Positions 52,508 to 60,754 of a stretch of DNA of 64,000 bases are shown piece after piece (positions within the stretch are counted from its first letter, which is position 1; every line of letters starts with the position of its first letter). The notes beneath the pieces were generated by a model, which was not told the DNA's origin, did no database searches, and saw only the letters and a list, made by a program, of their open reading frames with translations. The stretch spans positions 496,001 to 560,000 of the forward strand of contig NZ_JBDZDN010000003.1 in assembly GCF_040049215.1 (NCBI RefSeq). The letters are read 5' to 3'. The stretch comes from Mesorhizobium_K sp040049215. GTDB lineage: Bacteria > Pseudomonadota > Alphaproteobacteria > Rhizobiales > Rhizobiaceae. Position numbers and translations under genes: made by a program.

Positions 52508-52600
52508 CCCGGAAACGGGGCGTTTGTATCCGTCCCGTTTCAAACCAACGGCCCGGGCGACATTTTCTTCTTTGCAATCGTCCCTAGGCTTGGCCAAAGA
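52508..52600 (+). promoter_or_regulatory. metY leader with two mutually exclusive hairpins
   Basis: CCCG-GAAA-CGGG (52508-52519) forms a GNRA hairpin; GAAACGGG (52512-52519) can instead pair perfectly with CCCGTTTC (52534-52541). A further weak stem GGGCGA (52555-52560) with TCG-T-CCC (52578-52584) follows, with TTGCAA just before its 3' arm. The alternative pairing suggests a regulatory leader for the sulfur gene metY; SAM-II-type riboswitches occur before such genes in alphaproteobacteria, but the match to that consensus is poor. Confidence 0.35.
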
Positions 52601-52638
52601 TAGCAACCGATTTCAAAAGCAGTCTTGGAGAGGAAACA

Positions 52639-53922
52639 ATGTCCCAGCGCACACCGGGGTTCAATACGCTCGCGATCCATGCGGGCGCCAAGCCGGATCC
52701 GGCCACCGGCGCTCGCGCCACGCCGATCTATCAGACCACCTCCTACGTGTTCGAGGATGCCGATCACGCCGCCTCGCTCTTCGGGCTGAAGGCGTTCGGC
52801 AACATCTACACCCGGATCATGAATCCCACGCAGGCGGTGCTCGAGGAGCGCGTCGCCGCGCTCGAGGGCGGTACCGCGGCGCTCGCAGTCGCGTCGGGCC
52901 ACGGTGCGCAGTTTCTGGTCGCATACACGCTGCTCGGTCCGGGCGAGAACTTCCTCGCGGCGCGGCGGCTCTACGGCGGTTCGATCAACCAGTTCGGCAA
53001 CGCCTTCAAGAGCTTCGACTGGCAAGTCCGCTGGGGAGACGTGAACGACATCTCGACCTTCGAAAAGCAGATCGACGAAAAAACCAAGTTCATCTTCGCC
53101 GAGAGCCTGGCCAATCCGAACGGCGAGTTCATCGACATCAAGCCGCTCGCCGATCTCGCCCACAAGCACGGCATCCCGCTGGTCATCGACAACACTCTGG
53201 CGACGCCATACCTCTTGCGTCCGATCGAGCATGGCGCCGACATCGTCGTCCACTCGCTGACGAAATTCATCGGCGGCCACGGCAACTCCATCGGCGGCGT
53301 CATCGTCGACGGCGGCACCTTCGACTGGTCGAAATCGGGCAAGTATCCGCTGCTGTCGCAGCCACGCCCGGAATATGGCGGCATCGTGCTGCACGAGACC
53401 TTCGGCAATTTCGCCTTCGCCATCGCCTTGCGCGTGCTTGGCCTGCGCGACTTCGGCCCGGCGATCTCGCCCTTCAACGCATTCCTCATCCTCACCGGCC
53501 TGGAGACGCTGCCGCTCAGGATGCAGCGCCACTGCGACAACGCTCAAGCCGTCGCCGAATGGCTGTCGAAGCATCCGAAGGTGTCGTGGGTGTCCTATCC
53601 CGGCCTGCCGTCGGACAAGAACAATGCGCTGCAGAAGAAATATTCGCCGCTCGGCGCGGGCGCCGTATTCACCTTCGGCCTGAAGGGCGGCTACGGGGCC
53701 GGCGTGAAATTCGTCGAGGCGCTGGAGCTTTTCTCCCACCTCGCCAATGTCGGCGACACAAAGTCACTGGTCATCCACCCGGCCTCGACCACCCATCGCC
53801 AGCTCTCCGACGAACAGAAGACGCTGGCCGGCGCCGGCCCTGATACGGTGCGCCTGTCGGTCGGCATCGAGGATGTGAAGGACATCATCGCCGATCTGGA
53901 GCAGGCGCTGGCAAAGGCCTGA
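52639..53922 (+). CDS. metY: O-acetylhomoserine aminocarboxypropyltransferase / sulfhydrylase
   Basis: PLP enzyme that makes homocysteine from O-acetylhomoserine and sulfide. The 427-residue length and Cys/Met metabolism PLP fold are typical: YTRIMNPTQAVLEERVAALEGGTAALAVASGHGAQ, LVIDNTLATPYLLRPIEHGADIVVHSLTKFIGGHGN with PLP lysine 209, and VRLSVGIEDVKDIIADLEQAL. ATG 52639 follows GGAGAGG. A 192-base leader precedes it and a terminator follows. Confidence 0.93.
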   Translation: MSQRTPGFNTLAIHAGAKPDPATGARATPIYQTTSYVFEDADHAASLFGLKAFGNIYTRIMNPTQAVLEERVAALEGGTAALAVASGHGAQFLVAYTLLGPGENFLAARRLYGGSINQFGNAFKSFDWQVRWGDVNDISTFEKQIDEKTKFIFAESLANPNGEFIDIKPLADLAHKHGIPLVIDNTLATPYLLRPIEHGADIVVHSLTKFIGGHGNSIGGVIVDGGTFDWSKSGKYPLLSQPRPEYGGIVLHETFGNFAFAIALRVLGLRDFGPAISPFNAFLILTGLETLPLRMQRHCDNAQAVAEWLSKHPKVSWVSYPGLPSDKNNALQKKYSPLGAGAVFTFGLKGGYGAGVKFVEALELFSHLANVGDTKSLVIHPASTTHRQLSDEQKTLAGAGPDTVRLSVGIEDVKDIIADLEQALAKA

Positions 53923-53940
53923 TCCGGCATGCAAGATGAC

Positions 53941-53968
53941 CCCGGCAGCCGCCCGCTGCCGGGTTTTT
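53941..53968 (+). terminator. intrinsic terminator after metY
   Basis: CCCGGCAGC (53941-53949) pairs perfectly with GCTGCCGGG (53955-53963), loop CGCCC, followed by five T. It lies 18 bases after the metY stop and just before the cupin gene's ribosome site. Confidence 0.9.
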
Positions 53969-53983
53969 CTTTGGAGGAATTGG

Positions 53984-54328
53984 ATGGCGAACTTCGTTGA
54001 GATCGATGCCGAACTTGTCGAACCCGAACGCGGCGCTCCGGCCGAGGATCGACTGATCTCGGGCGACCCGAAATTCCTGACGTGGAACCTCGATGAGCAG
54101 GAAGGTGGGCTCTACGCCGGCGTCTGGGAAGCGACGCCAGGCAAATGGCGCATCGAGTATGACGAGTGGGAATTCTGCCACATCCTGTCGGGTGTCTCTG
54201 TGATCGAGGAGGACGGCGGCAAGACGCGCACGGTCAGCGAAGGCGACAGTTTCGTCCTCAAGCCCGGCTTCAAGGGAACCTGGGAAGTGCTTGAAACGAC
54301 TCGCAAGGAATATGTGATCAGGCTTTGA
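53984..54328 (+). CDS. cupin domain-containing protein
   Basis: A 114-residue single cupin (DUF861-type): WEATPGKWRIEYDEWEFCHILSGVSVIEEDGGKTRTVSEGDSFVLKPGFKGTWEVLETTRKEYVI. The usual metal His pair is replaced (EWEFCHILSG keeps one His and one Glu), as in ureidoglycolate-like and sugar-binding relatives. Role unknown. ATG 53984 follows GGAGGA, which lies right after the metY terminator, so it needs its own promoter or read-through. Confidence 0.8.
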   Translation: MANFVEIDAELVEPERGAPAEDRLISGDPKFLTWNLDEQEGGLYAGVWEATPGKWRIEYDEWEFCHILSGVSVIEEDGGKTRTVSEGDSFVLKPGFKGTWEVLETTRKEYVIRL

Positions 54329-54352
54329 CGGCGCAGGCAGGGAGCGAACCCA

Positions 54353-54589
54353 ATGCCGACAGTGCTGCGCGAGGCAGGCTACCGATTTTACTTCTACAGC
54401 CGGGAGAATGACGAGCCGCCACACATCCATGTCGAGCGTGGCGACAAGCTGGCCAAATACTGGCTGGATCCGGTGGACTTGGCGTCGTCCAAGCGATTTC
54501 GCGCACACGAACTCGGTGAATTGCGAAATCTTGTGCTACAATATCACCTGACTTTCCTGGAGGCATGGCATGACCATTTCGAAGACTGA
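54353..54589 (+). CDS. DUF4160 domain protein
   Basis: A 78-residue protein, MPTVLREAGYRFYFYSRENDEPPHIHVERGDKLAKYWLDP, the standard DUF4160 motif with conserved PPHIHV. The C-terminal helix is FRAHELGELRNLVLQYHLTFLEAWHDHF. It overlaps the following DUF2442 gene by 20 bases. The two domains are found together widely and have been suspected to be a toxin-antitoxin-like pair; no activity is established here. Confidence 0.85.
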   Translation: MPTVLREAGYRFYFYSRENDEPPHIHVERGDKLAKYWLDPVDLASSKRFRAHELGELRNLVLQYHLTFLEAWHDHFED

Positions 54590-54842
54590 GGGCGAGCCAT
54601 TGGCGACCGGAGTTGAGCTGACTGAATCGATGCTTAAGGTCGTTCTGGACGACGGACGGGAACTTGCCGTGCCTATCGAGTGGTTTCCGCGTCTTCGGGA
54701 CGCCACGTCCGGACAGCGTGCCAATTGGCGATTTATCGGCCGTGGCGAGGGTATCCACTGGCCGGATATCGACGAGGACATTTCGGTTGCGGGATTATTG
54801 CGCGGCCGCGTTGTCAAGCGTCCGACGGATCGCGCGGCCTGA
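54570..54842 (+). CDS. DUF2442 domain protein
   Basis: A 90-residue DUF2442 protein: GVELTESMLKVVLDDGRELAVPIEWFPRL then GEGIHWPDIDEDISVAGLLRG. It starts inside the DUF4160 gene (ATG 54570) in another frame, so the pair is translationally linked. Related proteins resemble small DNA-binding or partner proteins of toxins. The pair sits between the cupin and methyltransferase genes like an inserted cassette. Confidence 0.85.
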   Translation: MTISKTEGEPLATGVELTESMLKVVLDDGRELAVPIEWFPRLRDATSGQRANWRFIGRGEGIHWPDIDEDISVAGLLRGRVVKRPTDRAA

Positions 54843-54860
54843 GCGCCGGCGACAGGGTGA

Positions 54861-55442
54861 TCAGGCTTTGACTGCGACCATATGCAACCAGTCGGCCGGC
54901 AGATTGTAGTACCCGCTCCCGGCGCGCTGATTGATCTCGATGGATGACCAGCCAGTTCCGATTGCCTCGCGCAGGAATGCCTCGTCTGGGTAGTTGTAGT
55001 AGCGGCCGAACTGATCGACCGCTTCGGCGCTTCCGGTCTTGAAACTCGCGTACATCACGCCGCCGTCACGCAGGGCGCGGCGGATTTTTCCGAAGATCGC
55101 GGGCAGGGACGGCTTCGGCACGTGGAGAAGGCAGGCATTCGCCCAGACGCCGTCGAATTCGGCGACAAAGCCGATATCTTCGAAGAGCAATACCTGCACC
55201 GGGCGGCCGAGCCGTCTTTCGGCCTGCCGAGCCAGTTCCGGCACCCCGTCGGTCGGGGTCGCGTCAAAGCCGGCGGCTAACATTGCCTCGCTGTCCTGCC
55301 CGCCGCCGCAACCGAGCTCCAGTATCCGGCCTCCGGCCGGGAGGAGCGCAAGGAAAGGTGCCAGTTCCTCGGACACGCGATAGCGCGCCGCATAGGCCTC
55401 GGCCTCGCGTGCATAAAAATCCAGGGTGGACTGATCCTTCAC
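54861..55442 (-). CDS. class I SAM-dependent methyltransferase, coupled to a P450
   Basis: A 193-residue methyltransferase. Motif I is RILELGCGGGQDSEAMLAAGFDATPTDGVPELARQA and motif IV is FDGVWANACLLHVPKPSLPAIF. It resembles small TehB/Methyltransf_25 enzymes. The start GTG 55442 lies in the P450 stop (GTGA overlap), so it is translated with the P450 and may act on the same small molecule; that is inference. Substrate unknown. Confidence 0.83.
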   Translation of the reverse strand: MKDQSTLDFYAREAEAYAARYRVSEELAPFLALLPAGGRILELGCGGGQDSEAMLAAGFDATPTDGVPELARQAERRLGRPVQVLLFEDIGFVAEFDGVWANACLLHVPKPSLPAIFGKIRRALRDGGVMYASFKTGSAEAVDQFGRYYNYPDEAFLREAIGTGWSSIEINQRAGSGYYNLPADWLHMVAVKA

Positions 55443-56695
55443 GTTCGCACCACCAGCCTTTCCAGCCCGTGAAAATGCCACGTATCGCGGAAGCGCGGCT
55501 CTTCGGCGAGCGCCAGATGCGGCTGCCGGTCGAACAGCACCTTCAGCGCCACCTGCAACTCGAGCCGGGCCAGCGGCGCGCCGATGCAGAAGTGAATGCC
55601 GGCGCCGAAGGACACGTTCTTCTGGTCAGCGCGGTCCGGAAGGAAGGAGCCCGGCTCGGCGAACGCCTTTGGGTCGCGATTGGCCATGCCGAGCAGCAGG
55701 CCGATCTGCTCGCCGGATTTGACCGTAACCCCCGGCGCGACCTCCATGTCATCGTAGGCGTAGCGCGTGAAGAGATGCAGCGGCGCGTCGAAGCGCAGGC
55801 ATTCCTCCACCGTCGCCGCTGTCGCCTCGGCCGAGGCGAAGAACCGCCTGGGGTCGCCGCCCTGAGCAAGCACCGCGCGCACGGCGTTGCCGGCCTGGTG
55901 TACCGTCGCCTCGTGGCCGGCGTTAAGCAGAAGCATGGTCGAAGAAATGAGTTCGTCCTCGCTAAGCTTCTGGCCGTTCTCCTGCGCCGCGATCAGCAGC
56001 GACAGCAGGTCGTCGCCGGGCTGCCTCTTCCGCTCGGCGACATACCGGCGCAGGAAATCCGAAAATTCTTGCGTGGCCCGGTTGGCAATCTCCTCGGTCT
56101 CGCGCGTGCGGCCATGGGTGTACATCGCCACCATCCGATGCGACCAGTCGAGCAGTTGCGGCCCCATCGTTACCGGAACGCCGAGCATCTCCGAAATGAT
56201 CGTGATCGGCAGCGGCGTTGCGAATGCCGGCAGCAGGTCGACGGTCCCGCCGGCGGGAAAGGCGTCGATCAGTTCGTTGGCGAGCGCCTCGATGCGCGGC
56301 CTCAACCACTCGACCTGCCGCGAGACGAAGGCGCGGTTGACCAGCGTCCTCAGCCGCGTATGCACTGGCGGCTCGAGCTCAAGCATCGAGTTCGCCTCGA
56401 TCGCGTCGAAGCTTTTCAGATGCGAGCGGTCGGCGCTCACGCCGCGACTGTCTGGAATGCCTGCCGGGTTCTGCCGGCCGAAGCGCCGGTCGCGCAGCAG
56501 CCGGTTGACGTCGTCGCAACCGCCGAAGCACCAGTAGCCGAACTCTTCCCAGAAGAAGGTGGAGCCCTGACCGTGCAGCCAGCCATAGGCCTCATAGGGG
56601 TTCTGGTAGAACCGCTCGTCGCGCGGATCGAGCCGCAAGCGACGAGCTGTTGGATCGAGCGAGAGATAGGGCGGTGGCGGATCAAGAGCGGTCAT
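55439..56695 (-). CDS. cytochrome P450
   Basis: A 418-residue soluble bacterial P450. Heme-binding loop VSFGAGIHFCIGAPLARLE with the thiolate Cys; I-helix LLLNAGHEATVHQAGN, where the acid-alcohol pair is E-A-T; K-helix EECLRFDAPLHLFTR; C-helix-like PVHTRLRTLVNRAF. It needs ferredoxin partners, none encoded nearby. First gene of a two-gene leftward operon with a methyltransferase. The substrate cannot be predicted. Confidence 0.93.
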   Translation of the reverse strand: MTALDPPPPYLSLDPTARRLRLDPRDERFYQNPYEAYGWLHGQGSTFFWEEFGYWCFGGCDDVNRLLRDRRFGRQNPAGIPDSRGVSADRSHLKSFDAIEANSMLELEPPVHTRLRTLVNRAFVSRQVEWLRPRIEALANELIDAFPAGGTVDLLPAFATPLPITIISEMLGVPVTMGPQLLDWSHRMVAMYTHGRTRETEEIANRATQEFSDFLRRYVAERKRQPGDDLLSLLIAAQENGQKLSEDELISSTMLLLNAGHEATVHQAGNAVRAVLAQGGDPRRFFASAEATAATVEECLRFDAPLHLFTRYAYDDMEVAPGVTVKSGEQIGLLLGMANRDPKAFAEPGSFLPDRADQKNVSFGAGIHFCIGAPLARLELQVALKVLFDRQPHLALAEEPRFRDTWHFHGLERLVVRT

Positions 56696-56772
56696 GTTGG
56701 ACTACTAGCCCGCCTTGCCAAGCTTAGGCCAGACCGTATGGTCCTTCCGTCACATCCGCTTTGAGAGGCCTC

Positions 56773-57879
56773 ATGAACATCATCGTCGTTGGCGCAGGCA
56801 TCGCCGGCCTGTCGACCGCCTGGTCGCTGGTCAAGGCAGGGCACAGCGTGACGCTTCTGGAGCAGGGCGCGACGATCCCAAATCCGCTTGCCGCGTCTGG
56901 CGACCATCACCGCATCATCCGCCGCGCCTACCGCGCCTCGACTGGCTATGGCGCGCTGATCACAGAGGCTTACGACGCTTGGTCCGAAATGTGGGGCGAT
57001 CTGGGAGAAAACCATCTCGACCCGCGCGGCTTCCTCTGCGTCTCGCGCGAACCCGGCGACGAGGCCGAGGAATATCGCGAGGGCATGGAGGCTGGCGGCT
57101 GGCCGATCGATTTGCTGGATCCGGACGCCGCCGTGAAACGCTGGCCGTTCCTGGCGCCCGGCAGCTTCCGCTACGCCTATTTCTCGGCCGATGGCGGCGC
57201 GCTCCACTGCCGCAGGATCGCAACCGGACTGGCCGCCTGGCTGCGCGCTCACGGCGCGAACGTCTACGAGAACAGCAAGGTGACCGCCATCGACGCCGAC
57301 AGTGGCCGCGTCGAGCTGGTGTCAGGCGAGACGCTGCAGGCCTACCGGGTCGTCGTTGCGGCGGGCGCCTGGGTGCTCAAGCTGTTCCCGGAGCTTTCGG
57401 GCGAGCTGAAGACCTACCGGACCGCGCTTGCCTATGTCGAGCCGCCCGCCGACCTGAAGGCCGCCTGGGAGGCCGCCCCCGTCATCCTGGACGTCGGCGG
57501 CAAGACTGACGGCTACATGATCCCGCCCAGTGGCGGCGCCGGCATGAAGTTCGGCTCCGGCCTGCACAAGGTGCCGACCAGCGACGCCGATTGGAACCGC
57601 GAGCCGGTGGAAGGCGAGGGCGAGGCAATCCGCGACCTTTTCTCGCCGCCCATCGCTCGCATCCAAGAATATCGAGTCACCGAAGTCGTGACCTGCGCCT
57701 ACACCTTCACCGCCGACGAGCGCTTCCTCGCCCACGAGACGGGCAGGGTGCTCGTCGTGTCCGCCTGCTCCGGCCACGGCTACAAATTCGGGGCGGCGGT
57801 CGGCCGTCGTGTCGCCGCAGCCGTCGGCGACGGCGATACGGCCGGACTGAAGCGCTGGCTGCGCGCCGACCTCGGCTGA
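56773..57879 (+). CDS. FAD-dependent oxidoreductase of the DAO family
   Basis: A 368-residue flavoprotein like sarcosine or D-amino-acid oxidases. The FAD-binding motif MNIIVVGAGIAGLSTAWSLVKAGHSVTLLE starts the protein; YFSADGGALHCRRIATGLAAWLRAHGANV and RVVVAAGAWVLKLFPEL follow; the C-terminal ACSGHGYKFGAAVGRRVA contacts the flavin. In sarcosine oxidase relatives the covalent-FAD Cys lies near CSGHGFK, and a Cys is present here. ATG 56773 follows GAGAGG. Confidence 0.87.
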   Translation: MNIIVVGAGIAGLSTAWSLVKAGHSVTLLEQGATIPNPLAASGDHHRIIRRAYRASTGYGALITEAYDAWSEMWGDLGENHLDPRGFLCVSREPGDEAEEYREGMEAGGWPIDLLDPDAAVKRWPFLAPGSFRYAYFSADGGALHCRRIATGLAAWLRAHGANVYENSKVTAIDADSGRVELVSGETLQAYRVVVAAGAWVLKLFPELSGELKTYRTALAYVEPPADLKAAWEAAPVILDVGGKTDGYMIPPSGGAGMKFGSGLHKVPTSDADWNREPVEGEGEAIRDLFSPPIARIQEYRVTEVVTCAYTFTADERFLAHETGRVLVVSACSGHGYKFGAAVGRRVAAAVGDGDTAGLKRWLRADLG

Positions 57880-57934
57880 GGCGGGGGCTGTCAGGAGGGT
57901 TGCCGGCTGGCGGTAAGGTTAGCGGCAGGCTGGC

Positions 57935-57964
57935 CTTGCACAAGGTGGAGGCGCCATCCTATCT
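57935..57964 (+). promoter_or_regulatory. possible RpoH-type heat-shock promoter of clpP
   Basis: CTTGCA (57935-57940), 17 bases, then CCTATCT (57958-57964) matches the alphaproteobacterial heat-shock pattern CTTG ... CYTATNT, about 80 bases before the clpP start. Heat-shock control of clpP is usual, which supports the reading. Confidence 0.45.
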
Positions 57965-58046
57965 ACAGGGACAAGCTCCACAACCGATTCTGCCCCATTT
58001 GCATGCATTTCCGGGCGCCGGAATCCCAGCCTCCAAAGGGACAGCG

Positions 58047-58679
58047 ATGAGAGACCCCGTCGAACACTACATGAACCTCGTGCCGATGGTGGTCGAGCAG
58101 ACCAACCGAGGCGAACGCGCCTATGACATCTTCTCGCGTCTCCTGAAGGAGCGCATCATATTCATCACGGGTCCGATCGAGGACGGCATGGCGTCGCTGG
58201 TCTGCGCGCAGTTGCTGTTCCTGGAGGCGGAGAACCCGAAGAAGGAAATCAACCTCTACATCAACTCGCCGGGCGGCGTCGTCACCAGCGGGCTTGCGAT
58301 GTACGATACCATGCAGTTCATCAAGCCGCCGGTTGCCACCCTTTGCGTCGGCCAGGCCATGTCGGCCGGCTCCCTGCTTCTGACCGCCGGCGAGAAGGGC
58401 ATGCGCTTCTGCACGCCGAATGCCTCGATCATGGTGCACCAGCCGTCCGGCGGCTATCAGGGCCAGGCGACCGACATCATGATCCACGCGCAGTGGACCG
58501 AGGCGCTGAAGCGCCGGCTGAACGAGATCTACGTCAAGCACACCGGCCAAGACTACGATACAATCCACAATGCTATGGAGCGTGATCGTTTCATGTCCGT
58601 CGAGCAGGCGCTGGAGTTCGGCCTGATCGACAAGGTCATCACCTCGCGCGACGCGATGGATCAGTCGGCTTCGAAGTGA
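58047..58679 (+). CDS. clpP: ATP-dependent Clp protease proteolytic subunit
   Basis: Serine protease forming the ClpP double heptamer. The 210-residue product includes RIIFITGPIEDGMASLVCAQLLFLEAENPKKEI and the catalytic Ser106 in CVGQAMSAGSLLL and His131 in IMVHQPSGGYQG; the Asp lies near YDTIHNAMERDRFMS. ATG 58047 gives a standard short propeptide (MRDPVEHYMNLVPMVVEQ). It is followed after 306 bases by clpX with its own apparent promoter region. Confidence 0.97.
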   Translation: MRDPVEHYMNLVPMVVEQTNRGERAYDIFSRLLKERIIFITGPIEDGMASLVCAQLLFLEAENPKKEINLYINSPGGVVTSGLAMYDTMQFIKPPVATLCVGQAMSAGSLLLTAGEKGMRFCTPNASIMVHQPSGGYQGQATDIMIHAQWTEALKRRLNEIYVKHTGQDYDTIHNAMERDRFMSVEQALEFGLIDKVITSRDAMDQSASK

Positions 58680-58985
58680 GCCGATGCCGTGAGGGCCATC
58701 CCGGGAAACGCTTCGTGATATGACGCATTTTTGAGGTGCGCTGCGGCATTTCGGACACAATTAGCTGTTTCCACGGCCGGTGGGACCGCCTACGTTAAGC
58801 CTAAATTGATTTTCGGTGGCTTAGCTTTTGGCGGTTGTCGCGAATCATTGCCACGTCCTCGCGAGTGTGTTTCGTACGGTTGAGATGCGTGGATGGCCAG
58901 CCCGCTGGCAGAGGCGGAGTATCCGCCATATATCGCATGAAGGGCGCCGCCCGACGGACGGCGCCACGGAAAGGACCAGGACACG
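58680..58985. other. clpP-clpX intergenic region
   Basis: 306 bases with no gene. Just before clpX a hairpin GGCGCCG ... CGGCGCC lies in the would-be leader, followed by GGAAAGGACC as ribosome site. No clpP terminator stands out, so read-through plus an internal clpX promoter is possible. Confidence 0.4.
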
Positions 58986-60263
<1,278 letters not shown>

Positions 60264-60288
60264 TCCTGTCCGTCGGCTGAAAGTTCAG

Positions 60289-60314
60289 CGGCGCCTTCGG
60301 GTGCCGTTTCGTTT
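60289..60314 (+). terminator. intrinsic terminator after clpX
   Basis: CGGCGCC (60289-60295) pairs with GGTGCCG (60300-60306, one G-T wobble) around TTCG, followed by TTTCGTTTG. It is 26 bases past the clpX stop. Confidence 0.6.
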
Positions 60315-60343
60315 GTGCGCTTAAACCGCGTCCCGGACATCAG

Positions 60344-60707
60344 TCAGAGGCGGTAGTCGAACTCCCAACGGCACAGCCGTGTAAGCTGTGCGCATATGGC
60401 TTCCGACGTTTCGCCTTCTGTTTCGGCACAGCGCTCGGCAAGGAACTTTTCAAGCTCAACGTAATTGAAATTCGACATAAAGATCGTGTTTTCTCCAGAA
60501 ACGACCTTGCCTTTTTGGGATCGAAAAAACCCAATTGGGTGAGCAGACGGTCACGGTAAACGCGTCTGCCTTTTTATCTCCTTCCATACCTGCGTAAAAA
60601 TCGATCGTGACCGAGAAGTCGGCGGGATCGCGTGGATTCCATGTGTCGAGTGCAAAAGCACCAGCATTGGCATCCAAAATTCTGTGGCCCTTGTACTGTG
60701 CTCTCAC
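60344..60707 (-). pseudogene. Imm8-like immunity protein gene, readable only with one +1 shift
   Basis: Frame 0 from GTG 60707 encodes the N-terminal two thirds of an Imm8-type immunity protein (WNPRDPADFSVTIDFYAGMEGDKKADAFTVTVCSPNWV ... HDLYVEF) but stops three codons later. Skipping the C after TTT (60467-60470) at Phe80 gives NYVELEKFLAERCAETEGETSEAICAQLTRLCRWEFDYRL and TGA at 60344, the expected Imm8 C terminus with its WEF ending and a total of 120 residues. Imm8 proteins normally guard against a neighbouring polymorphic toxin; none is present here, so it is an orphan. AT-rich codon use unlike its neighbours suggests transfer. Confidence 0.65.
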
Positions 60708-60754
60708 AATTCCGCTCGCTTTCTATCCGCGCACTGACCCTTTACCAGCAGCCA

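Noticed and set aside
52555..52600. SAM-II riboswitch upstream of metY
   Set aside because: The position and a TTGCAA before a 3' stem arm are suggestive, but the stem is bulged and the conserved GCTAAA-type core is not met. Only the alternative-hairpin observation is kept.
60522..60526. Five-A run in the Imm8-like gene as the site of the frame change
   Set aside because: Shifting here would discard a frame-0 stretch ending HDLYVEF that fits the family; the switch at TTT-C (60467-60470) preserves both halves.
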